From: Clostridiales bacterium | GTDB lineage: Bacteria > Bacillota > Clostridia > Peptostreptococcales > Anaerovoracaceae | Assembly: GCA_009782285.1 (NCBI GenBank) | Contig: WRJK01000019.1 | Span: 1-36,975 of the forward strand | DNA: 36,975 nucleotides | Direction of reading: 5' to 3' | Shown: piece by piece, positions 9,001 to 17,909 of the stretch | Position numbering within the stretch: the first letter of the stretch is position 1 | Layout of the letters: the number at the start of each line of letters is the position of its first letter | Program-made: the position numbers and the translations under genes | Notes under the pieces: model-generated | What the model saw: only the letters and a program-made list of their open reading frames with translations | Database searches by the model: none | What the model was told of the DNA's origin: nothing

Positions 9001-12000
9001 AGCATGTGAGCGGCACCCTTGCGGGCACATACCTTTTCCCAGAAAACACATATGCTGAAATTGCTACAGGAAGCGAGAAAACCAATGGCGTTTCGGGGTA
9101 CAGAAATCAGGTGTTCGCAAACAAAAACGAAATCTCAATGGATTATTTGTACAATTTGGACCTTGTCAAAACAAGTGAGCGCCTGCTCATCGAACCGCCC
9201 TGCGATTTCGCAGTGAAATACGAGGGTCACGGCACGGCGTACCACACATACACAAACGGGGCGAAGACGGAATTCTACACAGCCATGTGGACGGACGAAA
9301 GCCACTCTGCCCAAGTATTCGTCAAACATTCAAACACAGACGAAAACTACGCAAAGTATTTTCTGGCTGGGGACGTAAAATCAATTGCCCCGATAGAATG
9401 CTTGTACGTAATGCAGGACGGGGAGCTTGCAGAGATGGTAACGACCCCGGCGGGGCTGTACCTTACAGACAAGTCGGATGAAAAATTCATTTTCGCAGAC
9501 GACGAGGAAGAGCCCACGGAATACTTCGTGGCAGTGGAATCAGACGGCTCCATAGAATACGCAGCCTGCGGAATTGACTGGCGGGCATGGGAAAACCTGC
9601 CCAGCGAGGAAGAATGGCCCCAGTTGGCAGACTATGCGCTGATGTATGGCCGCATGCTGGAAAAACAGCAGATAATGTTTGAAAAGGATGGCGAATACTT
9701 GATTTTCGCAGAAATAGACGGCAAACCGGGCTTTGCAGCCTGCAGCAGCCACGGTGAAGTTTTCGACACAAAGATCGAGGCTTTCACGGCAACCTTGTTC
9801 AAGTCGCCATATGCAGACGGCGAAATCGTGCTTGCGCACGACAACGGCTTCGTGCTGACAGTTGACACCGATGTGACTGGAGGAAAAGTCCGCATAACAA
9901 GACCGGAGTTTTCATCAAGGCCCGTAACGGAACTCGACGAAAACACCAAAATCAAAACAGATGAAAACAGCGTTGAGCTGTCGATTCCAGTGACTGAGCC
10001 CTCAGTCTTCATGGAATTGAACGACGGGACAAGAGTCGGGCTCGTGTATTCCGGAGGATATGCGTTCACAACAGTGGAAGTGCCTCTTGGCAACGAATAC
10101 CCGGTTCTCATATACGAAGGGGCGACGCGCAGCCTCACGAAAAACGAGCAGGGCGACGTGCTGTCGCCGCTCACTCCGAAGCTCGACCTTTTGACGCCGG
10201 ACGCGTCAGGCGACAGGATTTCGGCCGAGCTGATAACCCCGCCCCTGGCACCGGTGGAAAGCACAGTTTTCAGGGCGGCGACAAAGAGGATGGACACCGG
10301 GGCGATAGTATTCATCTTCCCCGACGGCAGAAAGATGGAAATCAGCGCGATAACAGACCAAGACGGAAAAACCAGGGGCCATGCATCCATAACGTGCTTC
10401 ACCCCCACGTACAGGTACTTGTTGGGCGAGTTCGTGGAGAGCATAACAACAGGGGAAGCAGAAAACGGAAAAGCCGTTTCGAGCCTACTGCCCCTTGGCC
10501 AGTACGTCGTCCGCGAAAGCAACTCTGTAAAAGGCGTATTCGTTGAGGACGGAGATTATGAAGTGACCCTTGACTACCAAGGCAATTATGTGCCGCTGGT
10601 GTGGGGAAGCACGTCCGTGGACAACAAAATGGCTTCGATGCAGCTAAACGTGAAGAAAGTCTTTCAGACTGGCCAAGGCAGCGAAGAGTACATGCCAAAA
10701 GCCGGCGCCGTGTTTGGAGTGTATACAGGAGAAAAAATCCTGAACTTGGAAAAAGGCAGCCTTATAGGGGTGCTCGTTACAGACAAAAACGGCATGGCGA
10801 CAGATGCTTTCAAGGCACCTTTTGGAGAGTATTACCTGAAGGAGATCAAGACGCTCTCGGGGTATGACCTGAACCCTTACATGTACCCGTTCACATATGA
10901 CGAGAACATTGTTGACAGCCCGCTAAAAACCCAGTTCAACGACGAAGGCGTAACCGTCGAGTACAGGTACGTTGACGACAACAACTCCCAGCTGGTTGTA
11001 AAAACACTGAAGCAAATACCGCAGATATCGTACAAAGTAAACGGTGTTGAGATAGACGCCGCCAAAGCCGGGGTTAAAGCGGCGGGCAACCTGCTGATAA
11101 GCACAGAGCTGACGGGCATCGATCACATGGCGAAGATCAGCAACATCGGCAAGCAAACGGTACAGATTGAATTCGAGAACGGCGGAACCATTGAGTACAA
11201 GGCGGGGGACAAAAGTTTCGAAGTAGTGGTCGCCCAGCCGGAGGACAATGCCCTTGTTGAAGTAACAGTTCCGGAAGCGAATTCAACGGATGTGAAAACG
11301 TCAAAAGACAGTGAAGGGAACAATATCACCGCGATCAGCTTCAAGCTTGGGCTGAACAACATCACATACAGGGCGTCCCTTGACGCTAGCCTGGGCACGG
11401 ACCCGGCAAGGCCGATGATGAAATCGGGAAAAACCCTAATCTACAGGGAAACAAACATTGCTGCCGGAACAGACAAGCTAGTCTTGGAAAACATTGATGA
11501 AAACGAGTTTGTCACAGACATTCCGTTCAGGCAAGAATTGTCAACCGAATCAAGATACACAGTTGACATTAATGAGCTTCATGGGGTGGCAGACATTGAA
11601 ATTTTAAGCAAATGTATAATAAAAGTAGAACGCAATGGAGAGACGATCTCACTCTCTGCGGATTCCGAAGACGCAGCTGCAGTCAACAAAGACGGTGCGA
11701 TTGCGGAAACAGCTGCCGGAGTGCAGCCAGACGGGAGCGTTGTAAAAAATAATCCGCTTACGATTGTATATTACACCAAAGACCTGACAATCAACGACAT
11801 TAACAACTCAAAAGAATTCGTCAGGGCAAAACTGGGCGCAGTTTACGCAGAAGGTGAATTGACGTTTGGCAAGGTCCCGCTTTCAGCCTACAAGGACGGG
11901 GCCCCCGTAGAACCGGGTACAAACATGGTGCTCGACAAGATGGCTTGCTATACGTTCCTCTTGTCAGACGGGGTCACGAAAGCAGACGTGGTCCTTATGC

Positions 12001-12575
12001 CGGACAACACGCTAAAGGCGACCCTGGACGGCAAAGTGACGTCGAATTTCGAAGCGTACAACATTCCGGTGCTCCAGTCACAAGGAGAGACAGCGCTTGT
12101 TGTCGACAAACATGGCGAGCCGTTTGCACAGGCTGCAGCATACCGGATGAAAACAATTGACGGCATGACCTACTTTGTAAACGAGAGCAGGACTTACACC
12201 AGGGCAGACGCTTTCGCCCCTGTGACGAGAATCGAACTGAACACGGCAGACGGCGTAATGCAGGGCATACTCAACGACCTGACCGCAAAGCCGACAAAAG
12301 GGCCGGAAGAGCCGGGAGAGCCCAAAAAGCCGGAAGAGCCTTCCGAAAACGAAGGGGAATTTGTGAAAAAGGACGAAGAGGCAGTAACGATTGAAGAGAA
12401 AGACGTTCCGGTTACAGATACAGAGGAGCAAAGCCAGCCGGATTTGGCAAGCGAAGATGCTCCGCGCATACCCAAAACCGGGAAAGAAAGCAGCATTCCG
12501 TGGGGGCCGGCCATGCTGATGGCATTGGCAGCAGCATTGGCATTCATCGAAACCCGCAAACATGCAAAACAATAA
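6033..12575 (+). CDS. Giant sortase-anchored thioester/Cna-B adhesin
   Basis: The 2180-residue protein starts at ATG 6033, with GGAGG at 6020-6024. A signal peptide (about 1-27, ending AYA-A) is followed by a putative thioester domain with Cys80 (YCLEHG) and Gln171 (ATQNAF). Such Cys-Gln bonds covalently capture host surfaces in streptococcal-type adhesins. Cna-B/SpaA-like modules follow near residues 546-690 (INKTIEKD ... GTYQIDEI), 690-826 (LVIYKVDSET ... GEYQIEELVAPDGYY), from 827 (GRIEVIKTG) and near 1530-1640 (LNVKKVF ... GEYYLKEI). These usually form Lys-Asn isopeptide bonds. A Pro/Glu-rich wall-spanning stretch (about 2090-2140) leads to IPKTG (2146-2150), a hydrophobic helix and a basic tail, the classic sortase signal. 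No sortase gene is in the window. The long middle (about 900-1450) is not recognised. Confidence 0.9.
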   Translation: MKRFINLVAASILLITTVFAPAAYAAAPDGGNTLNLHTGDAITIKKVSRDQYFMTLAGRPIETNVYQISGGNGIDQFMYCLEHGSGYAPGNAIMNIKDVYSWQGGGKPENGMLYNETTHQPVPTENLQVTLKSGYTLTPADTFALDTIYQNSYSLKNRISIDWVEVSYATQNAFRAFITDIAGVTWGAESVSYAGGAYYDGSGRLCVGSVKARNVSDNNILQYSYELYKLAMKARAEAKIVSDAKLKLVKISEDNLGDMTTIKVRVDSGGSAWQVSQVCKEELVGFGGSIDKASGSDGETITLTVPNEQLENFVLDVRSREARSSGNLYFAIPQNAAYQKMIGMNSVINDNKQDTMTFKLLGEVDDDIPLPEVPKFTFPGKKSDQEGGFDDNVQSGRGDALLNAGFELYIDGVYKTTFYADEFGLNGISDPIEIWRAEDLTPSIGTHKGSGMPNSVSYDVSATVRIKEIVPEGYLSEPESGQGRTGYREFSVRFRAKTSRTIRSDGDGGWDVEPWEDYQYYITPDTGYNNSTDDRKQSETRFINLVQKGNLHINKTIEKDFDPWGDVPATKVPMEGAKFTIRLTGAGSERHPYLRAVKITKGQEGYDPWANCYRIVKDGSGTAMDGKGGESSFFTTSEFGQIRIYDIPWGTYQIDEIAASTEGYVLEHTNITISKNEQLLSKDIVDYVIRDELVIYKVDSETEKRIPSAKMAFRLRYMGNPNTPLEERQKDKNYGKYLSANSGSSGAQTYTFFTDANGKCAFPYPLQYGEYQIEELVAPDGYYIEEYDGTGDYPYLVHKFTINKMGENPFEHPVVELSIKNNPVKGRIEVIKTGETITGFTKKNTEYGVINLPTFESKPKDGIRFDIFAKSDVKLPDGIDAPLFVDRGGKPVELDTVVENHALWKNALRTEEKVMPDGTALSITTERYPDDLAAMSKANLLTATSKPNKYVLEYSVENDEFIENYKYDIYVEYTPDGYAVSEINVTKKTEHVSGTLAGTYLFPENTYAEIATGSEKTNGVSGYRNQVFANKNEISMDYLYNLDLVKTSERLLIEPPCDFAVKYEGHGTAYHTYTNGAKTEFYTAMWTDESHSAQVFVKHSNTDENYAKYFLAGDVKSIAPIECLYVMQDGELAEMVTTPAGLYLTDKSDEKFIFADDEEEPTEYFVAVESDGSIEYAACGIDWRAWENLPSEEEWPQLADYALMYGRMLEKQQIMFEKDGEYLIFAEIDGKPGFAACSSHGEVFDTKIEAFTATLFKSPYADGEIVLAHDNGFVLTVDTDVTGGKVRITRPEFSSRPVTELDENTKIKTDENSVELSIPVTEPSVFMELNDGTRVGLVYSGGYAFTTVEVPLGNEYPVLIYEGATRSLTKNEQGDVLSPLTPKLDLLTPDASGDRISAELITPPLAPVESTVFRAATKRMDTGAIVFIFPDGRKMEISAITDQDGKTRGHASITCFTPTYRYLLGEFVESITTGEAENGKAVSSLLPLGQYVVRESNSVKGVFVEDGDYEVTLDYQGNYVPLVWGSTSVDNKMASMQLNVKKVFQTGQGSEEYMPKAGAVFGVYTGEKILNLEKGSLIGVLVTDKNGMATDAFKAPFGEYYLKEIKTLSGYDLNPYMYPFTYDENIVDSPLKTQFNDEGVTVEYRYVDDNNSQLVVKTLKQIPQISYKVNGVEIDAAKAGVKAAGNLLISTELTGIDHMAKISNIGKQTVQIEFENGGTIEYKAGDKSFEVVVAQPEDNALVEVTVPEANSTDVKTSKDSEGNNITAISFKLGLNNITYRASLDASLGTDPARPMMKSGKTLIYRETNIAAGTDKLVLENIDENEFVTDIPFRQELSTESRYTVDINELHGVADIEILSKCIIKVERNGETISLSADSEDAAAVNKDGAIAETAAGVQPDGSVVKNNPLTIVYYTKDLTINDINNSKEFVRAKLGAVYAEGELTFGKVPLSAYKDGAPVEPGTNMVLDKMACYTFLLSDGVTKADVVLMPDNTLKATLDGKVTSNFEAYNIPVLQSQGETALVVDKHGEPFAQAAAYRMKTIDGMTYFVNESRTYTRADAFAPVTRIELNTADGVMQGILNDLTAKPTKGPEEPGEPKKPEEPSENEGEFVKKDEEAVTIEEKDVPVTDTEEQSQPDLASEDAPRIPKTGKESSIPWGPAMLMALAAALAFIETRKHAKQ

Positions 12576-12584
12576 AACATAGCA

Positions 12585-12624
12585 AACCAAACGGCCGGCT
12601 GCATTGCAGACCGGCCCTTTGGTT
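12585..12624. terminator. Bidirectional terminator between convergent surface-protein genes
   Basis: AACCAAA-C-GGCCGG pairs with CCGGCC-C-TTTGGTT around a 12-base loop. The A-rich and T-rich arms make it usable from both sides. It lies between the adhesin stop and the glycosidase stop. Confidence 0.85.
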
Positions 12625-12654
12625 AAATATACCTGCAGCCCGTGCCTGCAGGCG

Positions 12655-15600
12655 CTATTTTGTGTAGTGGATAAAAAGATCAAGCAGGTCGAGCATGTCG
12701 ATCACGCCGTCCGCGTTCACGTCGCACATGCTGGCGGTGACGCCTTTGCCCCTTGAATCGTTGACCTTGACCAGCGTGTTCCAATTAGTGCTGTCGCTAT
12801 CAAAGCCGCAGTAAAGCAGCATGATGCCAAGGTCAAGCGCGTCGACAACATTGTCCCTGTTCAGGTCGTATTTCGAGAAGGTCCGCTGATCTATATTCGT
12901 CGTAGCGGAGCCCGCTTCAATGTAGGTATCGTAGTAGTAAGTTATCTTTCCGTCAGAATCGAACCCGCTCGTCACGACGCCTGCAAGGGTCAAAGTCGCA
13001 TCACCCACTGCCCTAGGCGCAAATTTGAAAACAACAATGTCAGCAGGCGCGGCAGAAGTGAACCCTTCGCCATCGCCGGACTTGAAGGCTAGCGTTACTG
13101 AGCCCTTCCACATGCCGTCTCCGGCGTAGCTCCAGAAGATGTCGCTCATGGTGACGAACCCGCTTTGGGGCTCCACGCCAAGGCTGGCGAGCATATTGCC
13201 GTCAATCAACACATCTGCCTCTACTGTCAGGAGGTTCTTCGCCCCGCTAGTCGACAGTACGAACAAGACGTCCTTGTCGATGTCACTCTCGGCGTCTGCC
13301 CTGACGCTCACGGAATAGTATATGTCAGTTATGTCGATGTCCAAGGGCAATTCGCCGCCGCTCACTGTGAAGCGCTTCGTAAGGTAGTCGGCGTAAGGCG
13401 TTGGCACGTTCGGGTAAAGCTTTCCGTTCGCGTCTTTGTACGTGGTGGCCAGTATCCTGTATGTGCCGTCAGGCACTATCGGGAAGCAGTAGTCGCCGTT
13501 AAGGTCTGCCGCCGTCCTTGAAACTCCGGGAACCGGGTTCCCAGCTGCGTCAATGAGCGTAAGCTCAGCACCCGGGACAACGTTCGCGCCTGCATTGACT
13601 TTGCCGAAAACCGAAGTAGTCTGCGCCGTCGAAACCTTGAATATGATGCCCGTCGCAAAAGATATCCCAGGCAGCGTGATGTTGCCGGCGCCGTCTGCCG
13701 CATCCAGCCATTGCCTACCGCTCAAGACGTCCGTCACATAGTAGGCAGTGCCCGGGTCAAGGCCCCTGATTTCAACAGGCCCGCTGTACCTGTTAGAGCT
13801 ATAGTACGCGCTCCCCCAGGGATCGTTTACAAGGCCGCTCTTGAAACCGGCCGACGCAGCGTTTGTCGTGGCATAGAAGGAATAGTAGAAGTTGTTCGAG
13901 TCCTGCCTGAATGCGTACCCCTCCGGGTAGTCCAGCCCGTACTTGTACAGGTTCCTGAACTCAGCCTTGCTGATCATCAGATCGTTGTACAGCCCGAAAT
14001 ACTTGATGAAGTCGCCCCACCTGAACGTTCGCGTGGTGGTGCCGGGATTTCCGGTCCCTGTGATGGTCGTGTAGCCTGGCTGACCGGGGTAGAGCATGTC
14101 TTGGTTAGTTGTGAACTCGCCATTTCCGGAGAACGAATTGTACCTCTGAGTCCTGAACTTGGTGTCGTAAACTGCACCAACGCCCAAATGCGAGACGTAG
14201 TCAGGGGGGCCCGCCCTCTGGCCCTCGTTCGTAGTGTTCAGCTTGCTGAGGTACAGGTGGTCGCCGACCACCGGGAAGCTCGCGTCGTAAAAGCCCTTGT
14301 AGGATTTCACCATGTAGCGCTGCTGGCGCGCGCCCACGCTGTCGCCGGGAACAGGCCTGTTCGTGCCGCCCCAGCTGAAATAGTTCATGGGCGAGCCGCA
14401 GGCGCAGTGCATGATGACCGTTGTCCTCTGGTTGTCCACGATTGGGCCTCCCAAAGTTGCCGTAGCCCCGCGTACCAGGTTGGCATAGTCGTACAACCTC
14501 TGGTAGAACGTGCCGTAGCTCCTGACGCATGCCTCCGGGTCGCCGTCGTGGCCATGGCCGGTAGCGTAGCAAAGCTGGTTGCCGTAGGTGGAGTCTATCT
14601 TCATGCCGCTGAAGCCTAATTCATCGAAAATGTAAGCAGCGTAGTTTTTCGCGAAAATTTCAAGGAACTGCGGGTTGGCAAAACACGGGTACCTCGAGCC
14701 GTCGTTGGTCACGAACCCGCCGGAAGCGTTCTGAGCTGTCACTTGATCTATGTCGGCCTGAGCAAGCGAACCTGCGCTCTTTCCGTTAAGGCCCTCGAAA
14801 AGATGCAGCTTGTCCGCCCGGGTAACGCCTGCCGACAAAGTAGCCGTTGCTATGTTTGGCTGGATGCCGGCGCCCACGGTCCACGCCACGACGTTTATGC
14901 CGTGATCCTTGAAGAAATCGTTGTACCCTCTCACGACTTTCTTAGCTTCGGTATGGGTGGTGCACTGGTCCGGAAGCGGATTGGCTTGGTAATAGGCCGC
15001 CAAGGCAGGATCCTCCCATGTATAAGCCTTCAGCCTTGTCAGCACAGGCGCCCACCTTGTTGCAAGAAGGTTGTAATTAGCCGCAGCGCCGCTGTTGCTG
15101 CTTGGTATGAACCAGTGAGCGTCGAGGGTGAGCGACCGGATGCCCAGTGCCATATAGTCGCTGACTTTGTCCATTAGGTTGGTCACGCTGAAACCGGTGC
15201 CGTATCCCCAAGACTCTCCAACCGGTGCCCATGCCCAATCCGGCATGTCCGCAGAAGAAGGCAGCACAAGGAAGTCGTCGACGGAATTGGCGAGAAGGCT
15301 GTTGACGTGGATGTCGAATTTGTGGACGTCGACCTGAGCCATAGCTTCTGCGTACAGCCTGTTGCCCTCGTAGTAGTCGCCGTCGTGCACAGTTATTATG
15401 CTGGTGCCAATATACTCGTTTGCCGCCGGGGTAGCCGGCGTCAGCACCTTGCCCGGCCAGCCGACCCACGCGTAAGCCGTACTGTGGTTGCCGGTGATGC
15501 CGCTGCCGCGGGTCGGCAGCTCAAGGCCAAACACATGATAAGGCATGCCTGACCCGATGCCGATGCCAATGTTCGTGCCATAGTAGTTGTTGTAGGGTAT

Positions 15601-16491
15601 GCAGGCGGAAGTCGTCCAGAACCAGTTGTTCCTTTGCTGCGCGTTTGTGTTGGGGGAATTGTAGTTGGCGTTCCCTTGAGTAAAGTTAGCAGCGCCGTTT
15701 ATGCCCATCGTGTCAAACACAGGCATGACTGTGTCGCGGCCCCATGAAGTCGCTCCGCCTTGGAACGTCCAAAGGCCCCCGTCTACATTGCTTCCGTTGG
15801 GCCTGGCAGGCGTCACGTCCTCCATTTTGAAGTTGTTTTCCACGAACTTGGTGATGGTGATGCCTGCTGCATCCTCGCCAATGTACTTGTAGTAAGTTGA
15901 TACGGCTACTGCGCCCGGCACAGCGTCCGACGTTTCGATGACGAGCCTGCGCTCCAGCGCGAGAGCAGAGTTGGTGCCTGTCACCGTAAGGCGGTTCCCT
16001 TTGCCAAAGTGGCCGGTCACGTTTGTTTCGATTGTCGTGCCTGTCGCCACGAATTCGTCCGTCAGCAGGGCCTCGTACTGGTCGTTGCCGCTTGCCATCC
16101 TAGAACCCGACCCCGTCCACGTAGTAACGTAACCTGACTTGTCAGACAGGAGCCGCGCCGAGTTGTTGTGAAGATCCGACGAACCGGTCCCTGTGCCAGT
16201 CGACCACGGCAAGCCGTTCTTCCAAGGGGCTGTGTTTACTGCGGTGGCGCCTGCCGCGCCGAGCCTTTCGATCGGCGTGGTCATTGGGACCTTTTCCCCT
16301 CTGTCGAGGCGGTACACTGTCATTTGCATCGCATCGTCTACCTCGACTCTGATTTTCCCGTCCTCGATGGCAGCAAAGTCAGCTGCGGCGCTGTCGAAAC
16401 CTATGTCCGCATACGTAAAAACGCCAAACGAAAAAACCATGCCGATAGCCAGTGCCCAGCACAAAATTTTTTTAGTACCTCTGTAATGCAT
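12655..16491 (-). CDS. Secreted GH-D-like glycoside hydrolase with cohesin-like and dockerin domains
   Basis: The 1278-residue protein has a signal peptide (to about residue 28). A beta-sandwich N-terminal region is followed by a TIM-barrel-like core: MPDWAWAPVGESWGYG, then LTLDAHWF, then GMKIDSTYGN with a candidate nucleophile Asp633, and later GDSVGARQQRYMVKSYKGF. This pattern fits clan GH-D (alpha-galactosidase/melibiase type), but family and substrate are uncertain. After the catalytic part come a carboxypeptidase-regulatory-like beta domain (SVFGKVNAGAN), a cohesin-like domain (YYSVSVRADAES ... VFKFAPRAVG) and a C-terminal dockerin with two calcium-loop segments (DLNRDNVVDALDLGIMLLY and DVNADGVIDMLDLLDLFI). 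Dockerins bind cohesins in cellulosomes or on cell surfaces. The start follows AAAGGAGG with an 11-base spacing. Leader and promoter lie upstream. Confidence 0.88.
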   Translation of the reverse strand: MHYRGTKKILCWALAIGMVFSFGVFTYADIGFDSAAADFAAIEDGKIRVEVDDAMQMTVYRLDRGEKVPMTTPIERLGAAGATAVNTAPWKNGLPWSTGTGTGSSDLHNNSARLLSDKSGYVTTWTGSGSRMASGNDQYEALLTDEFVATGTTIETNVTGHFGKGNRLTVTGTNSALALERRLVIETSDAVPGAVAVSTYYKYIGEDAAGITITKFVENNFKMEDVTPARPNGSNVDGGLWTFQGGATSWGRDTVMPVFDTMGINGAANFTQGNANYNSPNTNAQQRNNWFWTTSACIPYNNYYGTNIGIGIGSGMPYHVFGLELPTRGSGITGNHSTAYAWVGWPGKVLTPATPAANEYIGTSIITVHDGDYYEGNRLYAEAMAQVDVHKFDIHVNSLLANSVDDFLVLPSSADMPDWAWAPVGESWGYGTGFSVTNLMDKVSDYMALGIRSLTLDAHWFIPSSNSGAAANYNLLATRWAPVLTRLKAYTWEDPALAAYYQANPLPDQCTTHTEAKKVVRGYNDFFKDHGINVVAWTVGAGIQPNIATATLSAGVTRADKLHLFEGLNGKSAGSLAQADIDQVTAQNASGGFVTNDGSRYPCFANPQFLEIFAKNYAAYIFDELGFSGMKIDSTYGNQLCYATGHGHDGDPEACVRSYGTFYQRLYDYANLVRGATATLGGPIVDNQRTTVIMHCACGSPMNYFSWGGTNRPVPGDSVGARQQRYMVKSYKGFYDASFPVVGDHLYLSKLNTTNEGQRAGPPDYVSHLGVGAVYDTKFRTQRYNSFSGNGEFTTNQDMLYPGQPGYTTITGTGNPGTTTRTFRWGDFIKYFGLYNDLMISKAEFRNLYKYGLDYPEGYAFRQDSNNFYYSFYATTNAASAGFKSGLVNDPWGSAYYSSNRYSGPVEIRGLDPGTAYYVTDVLSGRQWLDAADGAGNITLPGISFATGIIFKVSTAQTTSVFGKVNAGANVVPGAELTLIDAAGNPVPGVSRTAADLNGDYCFPIVPDGTYRILATTYKDANGKLYPNVPTPYADYLTKRFTVSGGELPLDIDITDIYYSVSVRADAESDIDKDVLFVLSTSGAKNLLTVEADVLIDGNMLASLGVEPQSGFVTMSDIFWSYAGDGMWKGSVTLAFKSGDGEGFTSAAPADIVVFKFAPRAVGDATLTLAGVVTSGFDSDGKITYYYDTYIEAGSATTNIDQRTFSKYDLNRDNVVDALDLGIMLLYCGFDSDSTNWNTLVKVNDSRGKGVTASMCDVNADGVIDMLDLLDLFIHYTK

Positions 16492-16531
16492 GTTCTCTTA
16501 AACCTCCTTTGTTTTGAATAATTAAACCTGC

Positions 16532-16576
16532 GCCTCATTTGTTCTGGAGTTGGGGCTCCTCCCTTTGCAAAGCCTC
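16532..16576 (-). promoter_or_regulatory. Conserved 5' leader element of the glycosidase gene
   Basis: On the minus strand GAGGC, an AAGGGAGGAG stretch, the core CCCCAACTCCAGAA and a second GAGGC match the element at 2557-2598 with only a few changes and a 2-3 base indel. GGAG and CTCC can pair across the CCCCAA. Placement between promoter and ribosome binding site in both genes suggests post-transcriptional control. Confidence 0.5.
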
Positions 16577-16613
16577 CCTTCTGATGAAAATAGTCCGCAT
16601 TTATTTATATAAT

Positions 16614-16643
16614 TACATAATCACAATACGAGGTGTTTGTCAA
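16614..16643 (-). promoter_or_regulatory. Promoter of the glycosidase gene
   Basis: On the minus strand TTGACA (16638-16643) and TATGTA (16614-16619) are separated by 18 bases, followed by an AT-rich stretch and the leader element. Confidence 0.6.
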
Positions 16644-16692
16644 TGGGAAACGTGCGCATTCAAAAAAATTATTGTCTGTTTGCTCTGCGCCA

Positions 16693-16721
16693 TTGATTTT
16701 GTTGCAATTTTTCTCTATAAT
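16693..16721 (+). promoter_or_regulatory. Promoter of the M20 peptidase gene
   Basis: TTGATT (16693-16698) and TATAAT (16716-16721) are 17 bases apart, 36 bases before ATG 16758. Confidence 0.65.
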
Positions 16722-16757
16722 ATTCTTATTAGTATCACACGGCAGAAAGGGTACCTG

Positions 16758-17894
16758 ATGAAAAATGAAATAACGGAAGTGTTGAAAAAACTCATAGCCA
16801 TTGACTCCGCGAACGCCTTTTTGGTGGCCGGGGGGCAAGGCGAATCCGAAATGCTGAGTTGCATAAAGGACTACCTGCAGAAGCTAGGCATAAATGCCAG
16901 CTTTGAGGAGACTGGGGATGGGCACAACAATCTGTTTGCTACGATTCCCGGGTCGGGCGGCGGAAAACCCATAACGTTGTGCGCCCACGTCGATACGGTT
17001 GGGTATTCCACTTGGAGGGACAGTGCACTGAACGCCGTTGTTTCGGGGAGCAAACTCACCGGGCTAGGCGCGTGCGACGACAAAGGCCACTGCGCCGCCA
17101 TGATGCTCGTGGCAAAGGAGCTGGCTAAGGGGAAAAACCGTCTGCAGGGCGATGTCCACCTTGCGTTCGTAGCCGACGAAGAGGGGGAATCCAGAGGCAG
17201 CTTCGCCTATGTGAAAGCGCACATGCCTGAAGCTGTTTTGATCTTGGCGCCCGCACCCCTCCATCGCATCAAGGTTTCCCACCAAGGATTCGGGTGGCTG
17301 AAGATAAGGGTGAACGGGCAAGCCGCGCACGGCTCTTCGGACGCGATAGCAAGGATGGGCGAGGTAATCGTCCGCCTGCAAAGGAACCAACAAGAAGTGT
17401 TTGCGAAAAATCCGCACCCGCTGAACGGCGAGACGCTGTACCACACTGGAACAATCAATGGCGGCAGCGATTTTGCCACGTACCCGGACTTTTGCGAGCT
17501 GGGGATCGAGGTCGGCATGCAGCCTGGTGAAACCATAGGCAATCGGATTCAGGAGATAAAAGAGATTTTCAAAGAAGTGAAAGCCATGTACCCTGATTTT
17601 GAAGGCAGCGTCGATACTGTTGTAGCGAGAAACCCCTTTGAAACAAAAGGCGCAGAAGAGCTGTACCAGGTTTTGTCGGAAGAGGTTGAAAAGGTACTGG
17701 GGGTCAAGGCTGAAGCTGTCGGTGAAAATTCCTGGTGCGACGCCCAGATTTTCCAAGACGCCGGGTTTCCGACGCTGGGCACAGGCGCACTCGGTGGAAA
17801 CATTCACGCCTTTGGCGAATGGGTTTCACTGCCACAGTTGGAACGCTTGATCAACGTGCTAATGGGAACGTTGAAACGGTACTGCGCGTCGTAA
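16758..17894 (+). CDS. M20-family metallopeptidase/deacylase (ArgE/DapE-like)
   Basis: The 378-residue cytoplasmic protein has the M20 metal-binding pattern: AHVDTVG (His and catalytic Asp), ACDDKGHCAA (bridging Asp), VADEEGES (Glu-Glu general base and ligand) and a C-terminal GGNIHAFGEW His. The lid/dimerisation domain with the AAHGSS His lies in the middle (about 190-300). Family members hydrolyse amide bonds in dipeptides, N-acetylornithine or N-succinyl-diaminopimelate; the substrate cannot be told here. ATG 16758 is preferred because it lies just after the promoter, although its ribosome site is weak (AGAAAGGG). An upstream in-frame extension would include the promoter. Confidence 0.9.
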   Translation: MKNEITEVLKKLIAIDSANAFLVAGGQGESEMLSCIKDYLQKLGINASFEETGDGHNNLFATIPGSGGGKPITLCAHVDTVGYSTWRDSALNAVVSGSKLTGLGACDDKGHCAAMMLVAKELAKGKNRLQGDVHLAFVADEEGESRGSFAYVKAHMPEAVLILAPAPLHRIKVSHQGFGWLKIRVNGQAAHGSSDAIARMGEVIVRLQRNQQEVFAKNPHPLNGETLYHTGTINGGSDFATYPDFCELGIEVGMQPGETIGNRIQEIKEIFKEVKAMYPDFEGSVDTVVARNPFETKGAEELYQVLSEEVEKVLGVKAEAVGENSWCDAQIFQDAGFPTLGTGALGGNIHAFGEWVSLPQLERLINVLMGTLKRYCAS

Positions 17895-17909
17895 CACCCT
17901 TTTGTCTGT

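Noticed and set aside
9632-10522. 296-codon minus-strand open frame
   Set aside because: It is a Ser/Thr/Pro-rich shadow of the giant adhesin gene with no promoter or ribosome site.
13711-14619. 302-codon plus-strand open frame
   Set aside because: It is antisense to the catalytic part of the glycosidase, with no ribosome site and Val/Arg-rich shadow composition.
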